The position numbers and the translations under genes were made by a program. From assembly GCA_050693155.1 (NCBI GenBank), contig JBOGWA010000039.1, positions 1 to 10,293 of the forward strand: a stretch of 10,293 nucleotides of DNA. Direction: 5' to 3'. Positions 7,243 through 10,293 of this stretch are shown here, piece by piece; the first letter of the stretch is position 1; each line of letters starts with the position of its first letter. The DNA is from JBOGWA01 sp050693155 (GTDB lineage Bacteria; Actinomycetota; UBA4738; CALAEC01). The notes beneath the pieces were generated by a model. That model was given only the letters and a program-made list of their open reading frames with translations, was not told the DNA's origin and made no database searches.

Positions 7243-8691
7243 ATGACCACCACCACCGCCGAGACTGTCGACTCTGCAGGCCCAGTTCGGCCGCGTGAGC
7301 GCGCACCGTTGGCGGAGATGTTCGTGACGATGCTCGTGTCTCTTGTTCTGGTCGCACTTCTTGCGGTTCGAGTCTCCACGCTCATGGACTTCATGCTCCA
7401 GGAGTGGCCTGAGTTGCTCTTTTGGGCCCTGCTAATTGGTGTTCTCAACCTATTCCCGATTCGTGTGGGCGACAGGGCCTTGGTCCTGGATCAGCCTCTG
7501 CTCATTGCTGTGGCCATGATCTACCCCGCAGAGGTGGCGGCGACCGTCACGCTCCTTGGGGCCACCGACACGCGAGAGTTTCGCCGGGAAGTCACCCTGC
7601 AATTGGCTATCTTCAACCGGGTACAGGTTGCGCTGACGGTCTTTGTCGTCGCTTTTGCTTTCAAAGCTGTTGGCGGTTCTCTTGACCCATGGCCCATTGC
7701 CACTCTCGGTACCGCATTCGCAGTTACTGTCAACCTCATTCTGAACGTACTCCTCGTTTCCGTTCACGACGCCACAGCCGGTAAGGGTTTCCGGCGAACA
7801 CTGATGGCCCTTCGAGTGGGAAAGCCCAGCGAGTTCCTTCTTACGTCGTTCTCTTACGCCGTCTTGGCGTTAGTCGTGGCGCGAGTGTTCGTTGATGTAG
7901 GGGCTTGGGCTGTGGTGGTCTTTCTCATCCCCGCCATGATCGCGCGCCAAGCACTCGCCAGAGCCCAGTCCGTGGAGCAAATGGCGGACGATCTCCGAGA
8001 CAGAGGGCGCATGCTGGAGAACGCTCTTGGGCGCCTTGAGGATGAAAGGGCGGACGAGCGGCTTCGAATCGCAGGTGATCTACATGACGATATTCAACAG
8101 GAACTGTTGGGGATTGCCCTCCTCGCCCAGTCGATCGAGAAGCAAATCAAGCATGGGAAGGCCGAGCTGTCTGACATCCGCGATCTCGTGTCTGCCGTGG
8201 ATGGATCGGTGGATACCCTTCGTCAAGTGATTCACGACCTGAAGGAGTCGCCACTGGGCAAGGGAGGGCTTAACTCAACCCTACGCAATCTTATTCGTGA
8301 TCTCCGGCTCGACTGGAAGACTCCAATTGAGCTGCACCTCGTGGAGAACGATGCGCTACCCCCTCACATTCAAGTGCTGATCTATCAGGTGGCACGAGAA
8401 TCAATCTTGAACGCCCTGAGGCATGCCCAGGCTAGATCTATTCACGTCCGTCTGTTTCGCAATGAGTCTGACGTGACCCTGGCGATCTCGGATGATGGAG
8501 TTGGGTTCCGTAGAAAAGAGGTTAATCGGGAGACTCACTTCGGCCTCTCGCTGATGGAGGAACGTGTGCGCCGAGCGGGTGGCCAGTCGATTGTGCGCAC
8601 GACAATTGGGGCTGGGACCACGATCACAGTAACCGTGCCAGCCGAGGGGAGCTCTTCTTCGGACCTCGACCTGAGATCGACGAGAGGCTAG
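7243..8691 (+). CDS. Membrane sensor histidine kinase, NarL/DesK (HisKA_3) type
   Basis: This 482-residue protein has three parts. An N-terminal membrane region (about 26-240) has roughly seven or eight hydrophobic segments and little outside the membrane. It carries a charged signature D109-x-R-E-x-R-R-E (109-116) and F-N-R-x-Q (124-128). A coiled-coil-like linker (about 240-275) leads to the HisKA_3 H-box, with phosphoacceptor H281 in DLHDD. The HATPase domain has N390 in the N box, D417-F422 (DDGVGF), G434 (HFGL) and GAGTT (456-460). Such kinases autophosphorylate and pass phosphate to a LuxR/NarL-type response regulator; none is visible here. The signal is unknown. ATG 7243 is supported because the signature falls at almost the same residue numbers in the downstream paralog. 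Base composition is lower than the helicase genes (52-57% in sample lines against 68%), suggesting a different history. Confidence 0.92.
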   Translation: MTTTTAETVDSAGPVRPRERAPLAEMFVTMLVSLVLVALLAVRVSTLMDFMLQEWPELLFWALLIGVLNLFPIRVGDRALVLDQPLLIAVAMIYPAEVAATVTLLGATDTREFRREVTLQLAIFNRVQVALTVFVVAFAFKAVGGSLDPWPIATLGTAFAVTVNLILNVLLVSVHDATAGKGFRRTLMALRVGKPSEFLLTSFSYAVLALVVARVFVDVGAWAVVVFLIPAMIARQALARAQSVEQMADDLRDRGRMLENALGRLEDERADERLRIAGDLHDDIQQELLGIALLAQSIEKQIKHGKAELSDIRDLVSAVDGSVDTLRQVIHDLKESPLGKGGLNSTLRNLIRDLRLDWKTPIELHLVENDALPPHIQVLIYQVARESILNALRHAQARSIHVRLFRNESDVTLAISDDGVGFRRKEVNRETHFGLSLMEERVRRAGGQSIVRTTIGAGTTITVTVPAEGSSSSDLDLRSTRG

Positions 8692-8780
8692 ACCTTGAGG
8701 ACTCGCCACGGAGCCCCGCCGGCGACGAGCAGGGCAACGAGGGATCCGAGCGCTGTCGCGAGACGCATGAAACGTCGCAA
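8688..8780 (-). CDS. Possible 30-residue membrane peptide or stump of a secreted-protein gene
   Basis: On the minus strand a perfect Shine-Dalgarno sequence, GGAGGTGA (8796-8789), stands eight bases before a TTG codon (8780). The frame runs 30 codons to a TAG that overlaps the last four bases of the upstream histidine kinase gene. The peptide has a basic N-terminus (RRFMR), a hydrophobic stretch (ALGSLVALLVAGG, about 10-22) and a short basic tail ending PWRVLKV. This looks like a signal peptide or single membrane helix. A GTG upstream in the same frame (8792) overlaps the Shine-Dalgarno itself and is less likely. The peptide could be a real small membrane protein, or the 5' remnant of a longer gene whose body was replaced by the kinase gene. 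I do not recognise a family. The strong ribosome-binding site is the main reason to report it. Confidence 0.4.
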   Translation of the reverse strand: MRRFMRLATALGSLVALLVAGGAPWRVLKV

Positions 8781-8788
8781 GATTGAAT

Positions 8789-8796
8789 TCACCTCC
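8789..8796 (-). promoter_or_regulatory. Perfect Shine-Dalgarno sequence on the minus strand
   Basis: Read on the minus strand this is GGAGGTGA, fully complementary to the 16S rRNA anti-Shine-Dalgarno. It lies within a longer GGGAGGGAGG purine run and sits eight bases from the TTG at 8780. No other gene in the window has so strong a ribosome-binding site, and none on the plus strand can use it. Confidence 0.5.
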
Positions 8797-8836
8797 CTCC
8801 CGACCAGTCAGTTATGGGACTTTTGCCGATTTTGGC

Positions 8837-8859
8837 CTGTCAGCCATTTGGCCTACAAG
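8837..8859 (+). promoter_or_regulatory. Weak PafBC-like promoter match upstream of the second kinase
   Basis: CTGTCAGCC (8837-8845), eight bases, then TACAAG (8854-8859) keeps the spacing of the TTGTCRGTG-N8-TAnnnT consensus. It matches six of nine upstream positions, including the TGTCRG core, but lacks the final T of the -10 box. It lies about 100 bases before the kinase start. TTGGCC (8832-8837) with TACAAG, 16 bases apart, could equally be an ordinary sigma-70 promoter at the same spot. Confidence 0.25.
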
Positions 8860-8962
8860 AGGATCCAGGTACTACAGCAGATTACGTAGTTCGCACCAAA
8901 GATTCTCGGCCAAGCCTCGGCGAATAGGAAGCCGTAGGTGCTGGGCGTATCCTTTTGTCACT

Positions 8963-10293
8963 TTGGCGACGCAGGCAGCAAATGCGGCTGGGGGTTCGGC
9001 CCCAGGCCTCTCGGATTCCGGTGCTCGGAGATTCGCAACTTATGAGTTGCTGGTCACTGTGCCGTCGCTGGGACTTCTCGGCGCCGGCCTGTTTCTCGGT
9101 GGCGGCGAGCAGATTGCCTCGGACCCCTGGGGAGTCGCGTTTTGGGTTCTGCTCATCGCGGTAGTGGAGTTGCTTCAGGTGCCGGGCTGGAAGTCTCTAC
9201 AAGTGAGCGTGGGATTCCCACTCGACATGGCGGTGGCTCTGCTCTATCAACCGGCGGTGGCTGGTGTGATAGTGCTATTGGGCTCGTCGGACCCGAGGGA
9301 GATTAGAAGAGAGATCGACTCTCTTCGAGCGCTATTCAACCGAGCCCAAATCGCCCTGTCCGTCTTCGTTGCAGCGCTGGTCTTTCAAAGCCTTGGTGGG
9401 AGCGTTGACAGGTGGAGCTTCGACGTGTTGGCCGCTCTACCAGCCATCCTCGTCAGCTATTTCGTCAACACACTCGCCGTGAGCGGGGCGTTGTCAGTAG
9501 CTCACAATGTCCGTCTCTCTGAGGTCATTCGAAAGTTAACGGTGGGAAACCCCCTGGAGTTTCTTGTCTCCTATGTGGGTCTCGGGCTTCTTGGCATCGT
9601 CCTGGCACGGCTATTCCTGGATCCGGGGGCTTGGGCGGTGGCGGCATTTGCCGGGCCTCTGATGTTGGCGAGGCAGATGCTATTTCGGACGCGGGCGCTG
9701 GAGGAAGCGACGAAGGAGCTCAAGGATCGCGAGTTGGTGTTGCGTGCTCTCTCCGACCGGATGGCCGAGGAACGACAGGACGAGCGGATGCAGGTGGCCG
9801 GCTACCTGCACGACGACTTGGCTCAGCTCATCTTCCGTATGGGGATTCACATCGATACCTCGGAGAAGCTGCTCGAAGAGGGCGATCCGAAGAAGGTACG
9901 AGAGGAGCTCGAGTCGATTCGCGAAACGAAGGAACGGACCGCCGAGCTCATTCGGGCGCTCATTCGTGATCTACACGACTCACCGATCGGGCGGACCGGG
10001 CTCGCCGACGCCCTCTCCTCGGCGTGCGCGGAGGCGGAAGCGGAGTCGGGGATCCGGATCGAGGCTCACCTCGATAAGGTCGAGATGCCGGTCCCGGTTC
10101 AGCTGCTCTGCTACAAGGTCGCGAAGGAAGCGGTGATGAACGCGATCCAGCACGCTGAGGCGTCGTCGATCTCGCTCACCCTCGCGAGAAGCAACGGCGC
10201 AACGCGGCTCACGGTGATCGATGACGGGAAGGGTTTCGACCCGGACACCGAGCTTCCGGAGGATCACTTCGGCCTGACGATGATGCGCGAGCG
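8963..10293 (+). CDS. Second membrane sensor histidine kinase, NarL/DesK type, paralog of the upstream one (3' truncated by window edge)
   Basis: The frame is open from 8771 to the window end, giving 443 residues from TTG 8963 without a stop. The protein aligns end to end with the preceding kinase. It has a multi-pass membrane region (about 28-240) with D110-x-R-E-x-R-R-E (110-117) and F-N-R-x-Q (125-129), and a charged linker (about 240-275). H283 is in YLHDD, N393 in the N box, DDGKGF is at 420-425 and HFGL (G437) is near the end. By comparison with its paralog, roughly 40-50 C-terminal residues are missing. No ATG or GTG lies in frame upstream of the first membrane segment. TTG 8963 is the only sensible start, and it places the signature one residue from its position in the paralog. 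No Shine-Dalgarno is evident. Composition rises from about 57% G+C in the membrane part to 60-68% in the kinase part. A response regulator may follow downstream. Confidence 0.9.
   Translation, partial: MATQAANAAGGSAPGLSDSGARRFATYELLVTVPSLGLLGAGLFLGGGEQIASDPWGVAFWVLLIAVVELLQVPGWKSLQVSVGFPLDMAVALLYQPAVAGVIVLLGSSDPREIRREIDSLRALFNRAQIALSVFVAALVFQSLGGSVDRWSFDVLAALPAILVSYFVNTLAVSGALSVAHNVRLSEVIRKLTVGNPLEFLVSYVGLGLLGIVLARLFLDPGAWAVAAFAGPLMLARQMLFRTRALEEATKELKDRELVLRALSDRMAEERQDERMQVAGYLHDDLAQLIFRMGIHIDTSEKLLEEGDPKKVREELESIRETKERTAELIRALIRDLHDSPIGRTGLADALSSACAEAEAESGIRIEAHLDKVEMPVPVQLLCYKVAKEAVMNAIQHAEASSISLTLARSNGATRLTVIDDGKGFDPDTELPEDHFGLTMMRE

Noticed and set aside
8695..8889. A 64-codon plus-strand frame in the gap between the two kinases
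   Set aside because: It starts at a TTG without a Shine-Dalgarno, has no hydrophobic or domain pattern, and overlaps the better-supported minus-strand ORF signals.
8692..8962. The second kinase frame extended upstream to 8771
   Set aside because: The frame is open, but its translation there is not hydrophobic or similar to the paralog, and only TTG 8783 or CTG 8837 could start it.
9631..10136. Two plus-strand frames (9631-9969 and 9744-10136) inside the second kinase
   Set aside because: They are out of frame with the H-box, N-box and G-box codons, which all lie in a single third frame open from 8771 to the window end.

Overview
The window is high-GC bacterial DNA. Hand counts on sample lines give about 68% G+C in the helicase genes and 52-57% in the first histidine kinase gene. 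An AdnA/AdnB helicase-nuclease pair, a promoter of the actinobacterial PafBC (RecA-NDp) DNA-damage type and an apparently leaderless first gene all point to an Actinomycetota genome. The gene order downstream of adnB is not the mycobacterial one, and I cannot name a genus.

Layout. Positions 1-80 are a short leader with a well-matched PafBC-type promoter ending seven bases before the first ATG. Positions 81-6355 hold a translationally coupled two-gene operon, adnA then adnB. Each encodes a UvrD-type motor fused to a RecB-type nuclease with a four-cysteine iron-sulfur pattern. The pair would form a heterodimer that resects DNA double-strand breaks. The AdnA motor has degenerate ATPase motifs and the AdnB motor is canonical. 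A perfect 8-bp hairpin covers the end of adnB, where it meets a convergent alpha/beta-hydrolase gene (6336-7154, minus).

An 88-bp divergent spacer (7155-7242) with an inverted repeat and a direct repeat separates the hydrolase from a membrane-bound NarL/DesK-type sensor histidine kinase (7243-8691, plus). After a 271-bp gap comes a second, paralogous histidine kinase (8963 to the window edge, plus, 3' truncated), which probably starts at a TTG codon. Both kinases share an unusual multi-pass membrane sensor region with a conserved D-x-R-E-x-R-R-E ... F-N-R-x-Q signature. The gap also holds a 30-codon minus-strand ORF behind a perfect Shine-Dalgarno sequence. It looks like a small membrane peptide or the stump of a lost secreted-protein gene.

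How the genes fit together. The adnAB operon is a DNA-repair unit under predicted damage control. The hydrolase is unrelated and convergent. The two kinases look like a tandem duplication that has diverged in base composition. No response regulator is visible in the window; a LuxR/NarL-type partner may lie beyond 10293. The strongest new observations are the PafBC-type promoter, the shared membrane domain of the kinase pair, and the small ORF with its strong ribosome-binding site. I saw no CRISPR array, tRNA, rRNA, insertion sequence or phage gene.
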